64,000 nucleotides of DNA, taken from the NCBI GenBank assembly GCA_021234155.1, contig JAJEKV010000005.1, positions 8,236,216 through 8,300,215 on the forward strand, written 5' to 3'. The notes under the pieces are model-generated. The model was not told the DNA's origin. It did no database searches and was given only the letters and a program-made list of their open reading frames with translations. Source of the stretch: Isoetes taiwanensis. Its lineage: Eukaryota > Streptophyta > Lycopodiopsida > Isoetales > Isoetaceae. Below, piece by piece: positions 32,350 through 44,883 of the stretch (position 1 is its first letter; the number at the start of each line of letters is the position of its first letter). A program made the translations under genes and the position numbers.

Positions 32350-33065
32350 CACTACTAGAGAATGGGTTGTTTGCGACGTCAGTTTGTGACGTATATGAAA
32401 CGTCCACGTCGCAAAAATCGCGTACGTTCCTATGACGTCGCGTAAAATTTAAACGACGTCGCAGATAGAACGTCCCACGTCGCAATTGCAACGTCTGGTC
32501 AGATGTCGCAATGGCAAAAATCGAGTACGTTCCTATGACGTTGCACAAAATTCAAACAACGTCGCACGTAGAACGTCAGACGTCACAGTGGGGACATCTG
32601 GCCAGACGTCACAATGGCCTACTACGTGCCACGTCGCAAGTGCAACGTCATTACAACGTGAAACGTCGCAACTGCAACGTCTTATTGCGACTTAAAGAAT
32701 AAACATGGAATAAATGCAAATACGAGTTATTGAGGTGTTGGTAAGGCCTCAGGTTTGTTAGCCAGAGGTTATGGGTTCAAGTCCATGAAAAAACATTTTA
32801 GGTGCACATATATGTACGTCGTATATGAGCGACGTCTGTAAAACGTCATAAGGACATATTTTATACATATTTGGGACATCCATGACGTCGCTAATACATT
32901 GCACATGCGACGTGGCGTCGCACATGCGACGTGACGTCATGCTGCGACGAATCCACGGCGACGTCATTTGTGGCGAGCGGGAAACGTTATTAAAGCGTGT
33001 GCATGCGACATTTGATGTTTTCGTTACGTCGCAAACGACGTCGCAAACTGCCTATTCTGTAGTAG
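32350..33065. mobile_element. CACTA-type MITE with ACGTCGCA arrays
   Basis: Starts CACTACTAGAGAATGGG...GTTTGCGACGTC; the complement of the right end reads CTACTACAGAATAGGC...AGTTTGCGACGTC, an imperfect ~30-bp TIR. Dozens of CGTCGCA/TGCGACG words in both orientations fill 32380-32690 and 32810-33050, as in CACTA subterminal regions. The last bases differ from a perfect TAGTG end. No ORF of note. Confidence 0.7.
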
Positions 33066-34150
33066 ATGTTGTGGTGATTGCCCAAACCTCATAGAATTCA
33101 GCCGTTTTTACGCTAGGTCAGAACTGCATTCTCTAAACTTTCTAGCATAAAGGGGCCAAATGTTTCTAAAATTGAAGGTAATTGACGTTTTATGATAAAA
33201 CATGTTGATTTGCAGGTTTTCATATTTCACCGCTATTAGATGATATTATATGAAGTCTTCAAAACCATATTTAGCTCAAAAACGTTGTTTGAGGTTGTGA
33301 ATTGTTTCTCCTTTACTATAACAAGTTTTGACGTAAGACTTGCGGCCATAAGTTGTCAATTCTAAGAGCTATAATCCAATAATCTTTTGAAGTGTCCATA
33401 AGTCATGTTGATCCCAATTTTCACTAAAGAAGATTCGACAGAGAATCCGGGATTAAAATAGGACTAAAATGGTTTAACTAAACTTATATATAAGCTTTTT
33501 GAGGGCAATAAATGATGCACTCCATATATTCTACTTATATCTACATAATAAATATTTTTATCAACTTAAATATGGTGAAGAACCATGTATTCTTTATATT
33601 TAGAAGTGGTTGCCACTACACAAAATTGGAGTTTAGTTAAGGTAGTAGTACAAAAAACTCATCCTTTATGGTATGCAATATTTTTTATGAATGTGACACT
33701 TCCTTGGCAATATAGACCTTGAATTCTATTCGATTCTATTCTATTCTATTCTATTCTATTCTATTCTATTCTATTCTATATAGACCTTGAATTTCATGTT
33801 AAAGTATCACATAATACACAAGATTTAATTTAAAATAGACATGGACCATTTCTGGTTTGTACTTAGGCTTGCCATATTTTAAAGCAAGATAACATTCTTT
33901 TTTAACTCATGATTGATGAAAAATATTACAGAAGTTCAAAATATAGTTTGTATCGTCTTAGTGCAAAACACATGATGGAATCTTCTTGTTTTTTACTATT
34001 ATAAACTTAGGACACATGTTTACTGCATAGAAGTTCCTATTTTAGGTAATCGTAATTTTTTTTTAGCACACCAGCCTAACCAAGCCTATAACCTTTCTTG
34101 CAATTCTAGCCTATCCACCTAGCACCTCCACCTCATCAAAAACTCATGTG
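33066..34150. other. Anonymous DNA with (ATTCT)n microsatellite
   Basis: A pure ATTCT pentanucleotide run lies at about 33734-33779, bounded on both sides by TATAGACCTTGAATT (33711 and 33779), so the expansion sits inside a small duplication. Otherwise nothing recognisable. Confidence 0.6.
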
Positions 34151-35300
34151 GCATGAGTCTATACCGTCCGTTTCCATTTTTACAAATCAAGCTGAGAAAA
34201 TTAAAAAATAGCCAGAAAAGAGACACAGAAATACCAAAAGCGCCATTTTGCTTTTGTTTGAACCTTCTTATTCCTTTCTACTCTGGGCGTATACAGTTTG
34301 AAAGTCGTGCTTGTTTCCCCTCCACTACCGGTCATTCCATCCGCTATAACCGATCTGGTGGCTCCGTTGTTTCTCCTTCCCAATATTCTACTCTTTTTCC
34401 TCAAATAACAGCATATTGGGTAGCAAGCAAGCAACTCTGGACGTATAAGAGTAAGCTAACCAGGACAGTTTTCCCGGTTTAGCTGCGACCGGCGTTAGCT
34501 GGGAGCAGCTAACTTCGCTTACTCTTACAATATCACAATCGAGGAGTTTTTTTTTCTGAAATTTGATTCAAGATCATCTGATTCAAGCTTATGTTGGCAA
34601 ACAAGCCTATTTTGCCAAATTGAAGGCTATTTTCTCGGATCAAAGATCCTCTGATTCAACCCTATGATGCCGGATTCATGCCTATTTTGCCCGTTTCAAG
34701 CCTATTTTGCACAGATTCAAGCCTTCTCTGAAGATTCATGCCTATTTTGCTTGATTCAAGCTTATTTTACAAAGATTCAAGCCTTTTCTGCCGGATTCCA
34801 GCCTATTTTATGGGAGGGCAAAACACCGATGAGCAAATGTTACCTGTGCAGCAGGTAATCCGGCATAAATCGACCCGATTGTTATTCTAGATTGTTCGCC
34901 TATGCCACATGGCATCACGAAAATGCACCACTGTGAGAAAAAACAACCCGATTGTGATATTGTCGTGGGTGTCTACCTTTATTGAACAGAAACCCTAGCA
35001 TTGTTGAATAACGACACTGGAAACATATTCTTTGGCCGAAACCCTATTTGATCTAAAGTAGATCTTTCCTGCTCGGCTATGCAGATAGTGGATCGATTAG
35101 CAATCTTCATCGGCAAATAATCCATAGTACAACCAAAGATTTGGCTTTGTTTTCGCAACTGTTCCATAGATTCTGGCAGTTCTTAGATGCAAAGAAACAA
35201 CCGATTAACACCAAGATAGCCGCATCAAGAAGCAGATAAGCAAATTAGCATCAGGATAGCCGCACCAAGAAGCAGATAAGCAGACGGCAGTTCTATTGGG
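34151..35300. other. Possible 5' UTR/leader region with minisatellites
   Basis: A small hairpin (TAAGAGTAAGC/GCTTACTCTTA) spans about 34445-34530. 34570-34815 is a degenerate ~22-bp tandem repeat of GATTCAAGCCTATTTTGC. A 38-bp unit with ATAGCCGCA(C/T)CAAGAAGCAGATAAGCA is duplicated at about 35214-35284. No ORF with a known domain. Confidence 0.5.
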
Positions 35301-35309
35301 TTCCTGACA

Positions 35310-35985
35310 GATCCAAACACGGGCACAAACCAAATGTGATGTTAGTACATGGATTTGGAGGTGATGGAACATCTGGCTGGTCTAAACAATTTTCATGTCT
35401 AACAAAAGATTATGCTGTTCATATATCTGATCTATTATTTTTTGGAAAATTGTATGCCCTAAGTGAGCAGAGGTCGGAAATATTTCAAGACCTTTGCATG
35501 CTGGAAGTTTTGAATCAGGAAAATGTTAAGGAGGTTTCTGTCATTCGTACTAGCTATGGTGGATTTGTCACATTTTTTTTTGTCTCATCTGGCTTCAGAT
35601 ATGGTGAAAAAAATTCTCATTGCTAGCTCTGGCATATGCATGGATAGATCTATAAGTGATAAGATGCTGAGCAAACTGAATGCATGTGATTTACATGACG
35701 TATTCATAACAAAAGACGTCTCTGCTCAAGAAGATCATCAACAATCTTGTATATGAACAGCTTAAATTTATTCCTGTTTCATACTCAATGATCTTCAAGA
35801 GGTAAGTGTTATTAGTTTTCTTTTGTAGGAAGTGTATGTGTAAGATGGACATTTGCTGATAAGAAAGGTCGAATTCTTTGGTACATAAGTTGAATGTAAA
35901 CAGGGAAGAGAAGGTCCAGTTATTAAATGGACTTGTGTGATAGGCAAAAAGGGTGCGCCGGATCTTCCCAACCTTATTCAGGTGA
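35310..35985 (+). pseudogene. Alpha/beta-hydrolase fragment
   Basis: Residues VMLVHGFGGDGTSGWSKQFSCLTKDYAVHISDLLFFG match the oxyanion-hole and beta4 region of plant alpha/beta hydrolases. The nucleophile elbow reads RTSYGGFV, where families have G-x-S-x-G, so the first glycine is lost. An extra T in the run at about 35570 shifts frame before LSHLASDMVKKILIASSGI. A further exon at about 35905-35980 (NREEKVQLLNGLV, then after a shift GKKGAPDLPNL) fits the cap region. The catalytic Asp/His end was not found. Degraded and inactive. Confidence 0.7.
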
Positions 35986-36214
35986 AGCTTCTATTCTGTG
36001 TAGAGTTAAGTTTCTATTCTATGTAGAGCTAAGCTAGCATTCATAGTTTTACAATTCAGAATGGTCACAGTTGTTGTCTCATAACCACATTATGTGCTCC
36101 CTATTTTTGTTATCATTTTTCTAACTGTCAATAACTCCAGTGCCCAATTTACGGCAATGCAACAGGTGCTTTTGCCAGCCTTTCTTTCCTTACCCATTGA
36201 GACTAATAGGCCAC

Positions 36215-36865
36215 CTTTAGTCTATGTCTGCATTTATATGTGGTCTGTCGTTCTCAATGCTGCTATCATGTCCATCATACTCTTCATTTGGTAAATTAAC
36301 CTAAGATCTACCACCTAGTAAATTGGTGCTAATATAAAACACTCCAACATGTCTGTTGTCTGACCATCTTAGCTACCAATATTACAGTTTGCTGCATGAA
36401 CTGCAAAAGGTTGGGAGAACTTTTCTGCTGTACAAAGCCAACCACCCTTGAAATATATGGTTGCATACAGGAAAAATGAATTACAATGTGTGTTAGTTGC
36501 ATGGTAACTTTCTATATTTCTCCCCCAGGTCTATGTATGCATAAGGTTAGTCTATGTCGCATTTATATGTGATCTGTCGTTCTCAATGCTGCTATCATGT
36601 CCATCACACTCTTCATTTGGTAAATTAACCTAAGGTCTACCACCTAGTAAATTGCTGCTAATATAAACACTCCAACATGTTTGTTGTCTGACGATCTTAG
36701 CTACCAATATTACAGTTTGCTGCATGAACTGCAAAAGGTTGGGAGAACTTTTTTGCTGTACAAAGCCAACCACCCTTGAAATATATGGTTGTATATAGGA
36801 AAAATGAATTACAATAAGTGTTAGTTGCGTGGTAACTTTCCATATTTCTCCCCCAGGTCTATATT
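36215..36865 (+). repeat. ~330-bp tandem duplication
   Basis: 36215-36535 and 36545-36865 are near-identical, from GTCTATGT(CT)GCATTTATATGT to TTTCTCCCCCAGGTCTAT. They lie in intron-like DNA downstream of the hydrolase remnant, and each ends with an acceptor-like CCCCCAG. Confidence 0.9.
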
Positions 36866-38510
36866 TCATATGGCTGGTGCCCTCGTCAAAGGTAAGCATG
36901 TTTTGTTGTTCATTGTTGGTCTGTACGAAATTGCAAAATAGAATAAGCTTTTTGTTCACTTTACTCCTGGAATTTCCTGCAAATCCATAATGCAAAATCA
37001 TTTCGTCTTAAGGCCCTTTTTCAATCATTGTCTATCGACAATCTTTTTGCAATTTGATATGTGAACATATCTGTGAAGCTTCAGTTGCGAATTATCAGGC
37101 CACGGATGGGCAGATGATGTGTAATTGAATTAACTGATCTTGCATGCAACTTCACTGCTCAAGTTAGCAGAACAAACTCACAGCAAATATCTTAACAATC
37201 AAGCGCACAATTTTGTTTCTTTTTCAAATTTTTCTCCCTTTTTTTTTTTTTCCCCTTTTTTTTTTTTTTTTTTTTCATTGGGCAATGTTAAAACAAGAAA
37301 CATAACCTATCTAATTATGCTCTTCATTAAGTTAAATAAATTTAGTTAAATAAATTTAGACTTACGTGATGTATCGAAAATAGATGTAGAATATTGATAG
37401 AATTGACCAGTTCTTTGCATGTGTTGGCATCTTTCAGCCAATGAGAGTTCGTGCCAGCCTATGAAATCACTTCAAATGGCCCTTCCAAGATGTTTTCAAA
37501 CTTGGTAGTTGTACTTTTCTTTTTTCCATTTAAGCACCAATGCTCCATTTCTGTAAACAAAGGCTTTAACATTATTAGAGAACATCCAAATGCAAACCCT
37601 GCTCTTCTTACTTCTAGAATAAGCTGTATCTATGGAGGTCTTGTCTGTATGTTACATTGCTGGTCTGTCATGAGTAATTCTCCAAATGTATCAAAATTTA
37701 TATTCTCATATTAAAGTTCCTATTTATGGGCAAACCAATTTTGCATGGAGCCTGTCAAACCTTCTATTCCATGTCAATGTCAAGGCTATTAAAAGTATTG
37801 AAAAGCTTTCCAGAGCTAAATATTTGCATCCATATTTAGAGTTATGCCAGATTCTACTGGAAGCTAAGCTTTGTCCATGTTTTAGTTTTGCAGACTGATC
37901 ACTTTCTAGAGCTCCCTTAAATGCATTTGCAAGAAATGGGTAGAACAGAAGCTTCTAAGAACTTAAATGACTATTTTAACAAGTTTATAAGCAGATGTGA
38001 TTTTGATATAGCCCTGTCCAGTAGATGAAGCTACATACATGTGCATTGTTTTAGAAGATGCAGATCTATATCTGGATCTAATCATAATCAAGAGTGTATT
38101 TGCATGAAGGGTAGTGGATGTCATAAAGGCTAGAGTTTCTTACAGGTTTACATTGAACTTTTCGCCAAGGTCGTAGAACACATGAACAATACTTTTCTCA
38201 ACTCCAGATAAACTTTAGCAATGGTTTTTGCACTCTCAAAATTTCCTACCTATGCATCTTAATAAAGCTATCTCATTATAAAACTATATATGTTCTTCTC
38301 AACACCCTTCCCTTAGACTAATGCAATACCAATAATGTTATTTCACTACAAGGTCATTTTCTTTAACATTCTTTAACACATAAACTTTATTGCAAATATT
38401 ACGTAAAGAATGCTTATCATAGTAGCTGCAAATTGAAATGAGCAACACTAAATTCAACAATGTTCAGTTTGCATGGCTCTCAAATATACAATCAATTTAA
38501 CCTCTGCCAC
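36866..38510. other. Anonymous DNA
   Basis: Long T tracts at 37235-37274. No domain-bearing ORF. Left breakpoint of the copia-associated inversion at about 38510. Confidence 0.5.
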
Positions 38511-39493
38511 ATGCTCGAGTATATTTTAATGGTTTAAACATTACCATTGAGTTTATTTGCCTATTCAATAACCATTGTTGGTGCATTGACTTATTGGTCA
38601 TTTTATCTTGATCATTGATTGAAGTTTGTGATTGTTGCTAAAGTGCTAGATATTCTAACAATATTCACAGCACATTCCCTAATAAGATATAGTCTATCAG
38701 GGGCAGAGCCGAGAAAATCGATGCCATGGCCTGCCAGATTTCATTCGCCTCCCATCTTTAATGACGAGAGGTATTAAGAATTCCAAAAAAAAAATCCCTT
38801 TAGCTATTAGTATAGTTAGGTAATAATAAACTGTAAACAAAGGATTCCAATTCCAATGGTTAAAAGTGCCCTTACCGAGTTTAACATGTCTATATATGGA
38901 GCATGGACCACAGTCATAATTTATGAGTGAATAATCCCCAAGCTGAGCATCCAAACAACTACTATCCAAACAACTACTACTGTGTAAATACTTTAGGGTC
39001 TCAATTAGGAATTACCATACCCAATGGTAATTCAGAACAACTGTTCTTTTATCTACTCCAAGTAAATAATCGTGGAGTTAAAAGAATTCCAAGGATTAAC
39101 TTCCCCTCAAGGTTTATTATATAAGTTACCATCTTGTAAGAAAAGCCAACAAAAAAAAAAAAACTAGCAAAAAACACACCAGAAGGCTTTAGCAAGGTAA
39201 GACTTGTTAGGTTTTTATTTTGACTTGGTATCACAGTGTCTTAATAGATCTAAGTGTAGTCGGATTATGGAAGAAATAATGTGATGTGCGTGTGAGAAAA
39301 TATACCATTTTGATGGCAAAAATTATAATATTATTTTAGCACTACTTATGGTACCCAGCGTTGTTGGGCTATAAGGTGGTTATTGAGTTCAACGTTGCCT
39401 TTACATTAGAACAAATAATGTAGGTCAATTTTGTCACTCATAGCTATTTCTTCCTTCTTTCTTTTGCCTTTATTTACTAAATGCATTATTGAA
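38511..39493. other. ~0.98-kb inversion splitting the copia 3' LTR
   Basis: 38511-38660 is the reverse complement of 44308-44457 (LTR terminal part) and is followed by ATATT, the complement of the element's 5-bp target duplication. The rest of the LTR resumes at 39494. Turning 38511-39493 around restores a complete 3' LTR with flanking AATAT. The inverted segment includes about 830 bp of flanking DNA, with a Helitron-like hairpin at 39354-39368. Confidence 0.88.
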
Positions 39494-39899
39494 AATGTCA
39501 ATTCAGAAAAAAAAAACAATCCCAATGAAGTCTTCATTTCCAGCCGATCTCGACCTTAATCCCTGAGGCTCCGCATCCCATTGCACACTACTGCAATATA
39601 TACAAATGATTCCGTCGGTGCAGGCTTGGATCCAAGAGCTCGGCACGCCGGATTAGCTGGCCTTTCTAATTTTGCATTTCTCTCACAATATCCCACATGC
39701 ACTGTTCAAATTTCACGACCCCTTCAACCATTGTATTTGCAACTAAAATAATGTGCTAAACCTTTACTTGCCTTAATACCCCTTGTAACAACCCTAAAAT
39801 AATTTGTCTGCTTCTGTATTGTTGATTTAGCTAACATAATCATGATGTTCTGCAACTCGTCTTCATGATACATATGTGATGATACCTCACATTCTAACA
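39494..39899 (-). repeat. Copia 3' LTR, residual part
   Basis: Matches 44461-44883 with few substitutions and short indels (for example 4-bp GATG and ~18-bp near 39788). Confidence 0.92.
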
Positions 39900-39957
39900 T
39901 TCCTCCTTCATCACATATGTCAGCAGATTGTTTCAAGTACCTGTTTGTTTGCAACTT

Positions 39958-41523
39958 CTATTGAATATTCAACCTGTTCTTGAACTGTGTAAACTTTGCT
40001 TCAGTGAGCCCTTTAGTGAACACATCTGCTACTTGATTTACTGCATTGACATACACCATTTGTATAATCTTCCTTGCTGCCAAATCCCTTATAAAATGCA
40101 TACTAAGCTCAATATGCTTAGTTCTTTCATGGTCAACTGGATTTTTGACTATTGCCATGCAGCTTTGGCTATCTGTAAAAATGTTTGTAGGATCATTTTG
40201 TATGCATCCCAGTTCATCCAATAATCTTCTTAACCAAACTAGTTCCTTTGCCACTAGAGAAGATGCAGCATACTCTGCTTCTGCAGAAGACATGGCCACT
40301 GCACTCTGCTTTTTGCTTCTCCATGTGATTGGACCTCCTGCTAGAAAAATTACATATCCAGAGGTTGATCTCCTCATGCTCAAATCTCCTGCCCAGTCAG
40401 CATCACTATATGTTTCAAGCTTTAAATTCTGCGAGTCATAAGTTATTCCATTGTCTTTGCTTCCTTTCAAATACCTTAATATCCTCTTGCCTGCCAACCA
40501 ATGGGCTTTGCTTGGATTATGACATCTTCTACTGAGGATATTTACAGCATAGGTTATATCAGGTCGTGTATTGTTAGACAAATACAATAGACAACCAACT
40601 AGTGCTCTATATGGCACGCCTTCCATTTCAGTGATTTCCTCCTTGCTCATAGCAATATCTGCAGTTAATTTGTGCCCTGGAACAATTGGGGTTTTAACTG
40701 GGTTTGCCTCAGCCATATTAAACCTTTTTAGCATATTGTCAATATGCTTGCCTTGCTTAAGATGTAATATGTTTTTCTGCCTGTCTCTTGTTACCTCTAT
40801 TCCCAAAAATTGATGTAATTCACCAAGGTCTTTCATATGGAACCTGTTCTTGAGGATTTGTTTACAATGAACCAATATCTTTTCACAATTTGCGGCCATT
40901 ATACAATCATCTACATAAAGAGCAATAATGCAAAAATTTTCTCCAACTGAATATCTATAGAGATTTCCATCATTTTTGAGCTTTTCAAAACCCTGATCTC
41001 TAAGAAAATTATCCATGCACAGGTACCATTCCCTGGGAGCTTGTTTCAAGCCATAAACAGTTTTGTTCAACTTCCAAACCTTGTTTTCACCCACTTCATA
41101 CTCTGGTGGCTGCCTCATGTAAACATCCTCATCCAATTTTGCATTTAAGAAGGCTGTTTTAACATCCATATGATGTAATTCTAGGTTCAAAGCTGTTCCC
41201 ATTGCTAGCAGCACTCTAATGCTTGTAAGCTTTACAATTGGTGAGTAAGTCTCATCATAATCCTTCCCTTTTCTTTGAGTATGCCCTTGAGCCACAAGTC
41301 TAGCCTTAAATTTTTGACTCCCATCAGCATTATTTTTTAATTTAAAAATCCATTTGCTCCCAATGGCATTTCTGTCAGCTGGTTTGGTGACAAGGTCATA
41401 TGTTTCTGTTGTTTTGAAGGATTCTAATTCCTCCTCCATTGCTTTTACCCATCTCTCCTTATCTCCAGAGTCTAGCACCTCTTCATATGACTTAGGAATT
41501 ATTACATCCTCTAAGATGGCCAT
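39958..41523 (-). CDS. Copia reverse transcriptase and RNase H
   Basis: 521 codons open. RT: KARLVAQGHTQRKGKDY, MDVKTAFLNAKL, YGLKQAPREWY and the YVDD catalytic box (ALYVDDCI). Then FLGIEV, KTPIVPG and RALVGCLLYL. RNase H: TYSDADWAGD, STSGYV, SAEAEYAA and FTDSQS. It ends LTEAKFTQFKNRLNIQ, with the stop at 39958-39960 just before the polypurine tract. This part is intact, whereas the upstream parts carry shifts and a stop. The RT and RNase H would copy the element RNA into DNA in cytoplasmic particles. Confidence 0.96.
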   Translation of the reverse strand: MAILEDVIIPKSYEEVLDSGDKERWVKAMEEELESFKTTETYDLVTKPADRNAIGSKWIFKLKNNADGSQKFKARLVAQGHTQRKGKDYDETYSPIVKLTSIRVLLAMGTALNLELHHMDVKTAFLNAKLDEDVYMRQPPEYEVGENKVWKLNKTVYGLKQAPREWYLCMDNFLRDQGFEKLKNDGNLYRYSVGENFCIIALYVDDCIMAANCEKILVHCKQILKNRFHMKDLGELHQFLGIEVTRDRQKNILHLKQGKHIDNMLKRFNMAEANPVKTPIVPGHKLTADIAMSKEEITEMEGVPYRALVGCLLYLSNNTRPDITYAVNILSRRCHNPSKAHWLAGKRILRYLKGSKDNGITYDSQNLKLETYSDADWAGDLSMRRSTSGYVIFLAGGPITWRSKKQSAVAMSSAEAEYAASSLVAKELVWLRRLLDELGCIQNDPTNIFTDSQSCMAIVKNPVDHERTKHIELSMHFIRDLAARKIIQMVYVNAVNQVADVFTKGLTEAKFTQFKNRLNIQ

Positions 41524-41611
41524 AATCTGCTCATATTCATGTTCAGTATCTAGCAGTTCTAATTTTTCAAGCCTTTTACTTCTTCCAGTTGCTGACCTTC
41601 CATATTCATTG

Positions 41612-42760
41612 TTATTTATTTGTGCATCTTCCAGAAGTCTTTCTACCTGAGTCTTTCTCTTTTTTCACAAACGTATCCTCGACTATTTCTTTATTCTCTT
41701 GCTCTTCCATGTGTGTTTGATCATTATTTTCTTCTGCAATTTCACTTTCTGACTCAGAATCATAATGTGTTGTCTCCTTTGTTTGACCATCCATGTCTGC
41801 CTTACATTCCTCTGCAGTGACCTCTTTTTCTATCTTTATTTCTGCTGGCTTTACATTATGTCTGTCTTTGTACAGAATTTCTTCATAAAAAATTACATCC
41901 CTGCTTACAATTATGGACTTATCCTTTGGAATAAATAGCATATACCCCTTTGATTCATCATCATATCCAACCAGAAAACCCATTTGGCCTTTGTCATCCA
42001 ATTTCTGCCTTAGTTCAGAAGGTACATGTGCTACTGCTAGGCAACCATATGTTCTGAGCATGCTGAAGTCTACCTTTCCTTTTGAACCTGACCAAATTAA
42101 GTCTGGCACATTCCCTTTTAGACTAGCTGATGGCAACTTGTTTTGAATAGTAATGGCAGTTTTTAAAGCTTCTTCCCATAGGTAATTTGGCAACCCTGAA
42201 TGTTTGATCATAGATCTTATGGCATCAAGAACAGTCCTATTTTTCCTTTCTGCAACTCCATTCTACTGAGGGCTATACCTGCATGTCAATTGTCTTTTGA
42301 TTCCATTTGCTATGCAAAAGAGTTTGAATTTTGTAGAGAGAAATTCCCCTCCCCTATCTGATCTTACACATTTAATTTTCTTTCCAGTTTCTCTTTCAAC
42401 TTCCTTCACATACTGTTTAAATGCAATAAATGCTTGTGACTTCTTCTCAAGACAATATGTTTTGCACTTTCTACTATAGTCATCTATGAAAGAGATGAAG
42501 TATCTCTTATTTGTTCTTCCTCTCACATTTAGAGATCCACAAATATCAGTGTGTACAAGCTCAAGAATATCATTTGTTCTTTTGCCAGATTTTGGAAAAG
42601 GTAGTCTATTAATCTTCCCAAGCAAACACCCTTCACAAAAGAACTTTTGGTTTCCTGCTTGCTCACAGTCCAGCCATCCTTTTTTGCTCAAAAACTTAAT
42701 ATTATTGCAATGAGTATGGGCCAGCCTATTATGCCAAATTGTTATTTCTGAAACATGCAT
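41612..42760 (-). pseudogene. Copia integrase
   Basis: Zinc-binding N-terminus: WHNRLAHTHCNNI...CEGCLLGK (HHCC). Catalytic core: LVHTDICG (first D), VRSDRGGEF (second D) and NGVAERKNR (E). A TAG at 42263-42265 interrupts the invariant PQ(Q)NGVAER block where the family has CAG. Downstream come SMLRTYGCLAVAHV and the GYDDESKGYMLF core of the C-terminal region. A further shift at the A-run near 41660 separates it from the RT frame. Confidence 0.92.
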
Positions 42761-43497
42761 TACTTTCTCACTGTCATTTTATGTGCTATCAATTGAAACA
42801 AGTTTCCAACACGTTTTGCATAAAACTTTAATTCATTTCCAAAGAAAATAGTACATGCTTTGGTGTCAAAAGTGACCCTGTATCCCAAATCAACTAGTTG
42901 ACTAACAGAAATAAGATTCTTTATAAGTGTTAGCACACACAAAACATTTTCAATATCCACTATTTTTCCTTGAAGATCTATCAGTTGCAGCAGGCCTCTT
43001 CCTTCTATGCTTTGGAGTTCTCCATTTCCCACTTGGATATTTTTAGCATAAGATCCTTCAAGGTTCTTGAGCAGACCAGAGTTTTGAACTACTGATCTCT
43101 CAGCTCCACTATCAACTACAAGCACACCAGATTTAATATTAGCTTCCTTTCTACAAGAGATAGACAAAGCACATTTTACCTCTTCTTCATCTTCAGTTTC
43201 AGCCTTTTCCTTCTTTTCTATCTCTGTTGCCACAAAAGTTCCAGCTGCTCTTTTTCCTCCTTGATTTGAGCTTGAATTTCTAGCTCCCCTTCTATTTGAA
43301 CTACCTCTCCCTCTTCCATAGTCTTTTGGAGTTGGGCATTTTGCAGCTGAGTGCCCTTTTCCTCCACAGTTGAAGCAATGGAATTCTTTGTTTAACTTAG
43401 GGCATGCATTCTTATAATGACCAGGCTCATGACAGTAGAAACATGTTTCTTTATTCTTTTTTCCAGCAAAGAGAATTTCTGCACTCCTCATCATCAC
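42760..43497 (-). pseudogene. Copia nucleocapsid zinc knuckles and protease
   Basis: Two CCHC knuckles near the start (CFYCHEPGHYKNAC and CFNCGGKGHSAAKC), a basic RGRGSSNRRGARN linker, then the aspartic protease: VLVVDSGAERSV gives the catalytic DSG, and KNLISVSQLVDLGY the usual C-terminal signature before the integrase. It ends prematurely (MTVRK, stop) where the integrase frame begins, indicating another shift at about 42763. Confidence 0.88.
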
Positions 43498-44200
43498 CCT
43501 TTAGCATTTTCTTTTGTTCTGCCTCAGTCCTTATAATGTTTTCTGCTTCCTCCCTATTCTTTGCCATGTTTCTAATGAACATTGCAAGCTGCTCATTGTC
43601 ATTAACAGACCTAGCAATGGCTAACACTTGATATCTTTCAGTTAGATTAACTCCAACACCACTTAGGTCTGCTACAATGTTGTCAAAGTTATTAAAGAAC
43701 TCTGAAACATCATTTTCTTCTCTCAATCTTAGCTTTCTTAACTCATTCTCTAGCAGGTCAATTTGAGAAGAGCTTTTCTCTTCATAATGTTTAAGCAAGA
43801 ACATCCACATTTCTCTGGCATTTTTATTTCTGAGTTTTAATCTTATGGTGGCACTAACCTTACAGGTAATAATGCCCTGAGCCTCCTTTTGCCTTGCATA
43901 AGCAGATCTCCCTCCACCACTGGTCACAGTTCCAGAGGTTGCTCCAGAGCTTGTACTTCCAGATCCTGCAGCTAAAGCATAGCTTTGAGTGTTTGAGGAA
44001 CCACCATTTACTGACCTTGTTGGTGTGACATTGTCTACTCTAGTTTGAGCACCTCCTGCTCCTAGTGGATCAACTAGATCCCATAACTCTTCTACTTCCA
44101 AAATATGCTTGATAGCATCCTTCCACACCTGAAACCCAGGTCCTCCTTTGTACACCTCTACTGTACTAAGAAGGCTTGCTCCAAAATGACTTGATTCCAT
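43451..44200 (-). pseudogene. Copia gag capsid region
   Basis: MESSHFGASLLSTVEVYKGG begins a gag-like region with VWKDAIKHILEVEELWDLV and later IDLLENELRKLRL...DVSEFFNNFDNIVADL, characteristic of copia capsids (UBN2-like). A Ser/Gly/Thr-rich linker lies at about residues 55-95. The frame ends EECRNSLCWKKE; the zinc knuckles continue in another frame from 43497, so a frameshift lies at about 43485. Confidence 0.85.
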
Positions 44201-44307
44201 ACCTAAAACCCAGGTCCTCCTTTGTACACCTCTACTGTACTAAGAAGGCTTGCTCCAAAATGACTTGACATAATTTAATGTTAAATGTAAGCTGCTCTGA
44301 TACCAAA

Positions 44308-44883
44308 TGTTAGAATATCTAGCACTTTAGCAACAATCACAAACTTCAATCAATGATCAAGATAAAATGACCAATAAGTCAATGCACCAACAATGGTTAT
44401 TGAATAGGCAAATAAACTCAATGGTAATGTTTAAACCATTAACTTATACTCGAGCATATCAATGTCAATTCAGAAGAAAAACAATCCCAATGAAGTCTTC
44501 ATTTCCAGCCGATCTCGACCTTAATCCCTGAGGCTCCGCATCCCATTGCACACTACTGCAATTATATACAAATGATTCCGTCGGTGCAGGCTTGGATCCA
44601 AGAGCTCGGCACGCCGGATTAGCTGGCCTTTCTAATTTTGCATTTCTCTCACAATATCCCACATGCACTATTCAAATTTCACGACCCCTTCAACCATTGT
44701 ATTTGCAACTAAAATAATATGCTAAACCTTTACTTGCCTTAATATCCCTTGTAACCATTGTGCTCGAAAGAACCCTAAAATAATTTGTCTGCTTCTGTAT
44801 TGTTGATTTAGCTAACATAACCATGATGTTCTGCAACTCATCTTCATGATACATATGTGATGATGATACCTCACATTCTAACA
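44308..44883 (-). repeat. Copia 5' LTR, complete (576 bp)
   Basis: Plus-strand reading starts TGTTAGAATATCTAG and ends ACATTCTAACA. Adjacent to the primer site and to TSD AATAT. Confidence 0.92.

Noticed and set aside
39340-39370. Second intact Helitron 3' end
   Set aside because: The hairpin is present but the terminal CTRR reads GTAG, and the segment lies within the inversion. Kept only as a decayed example.
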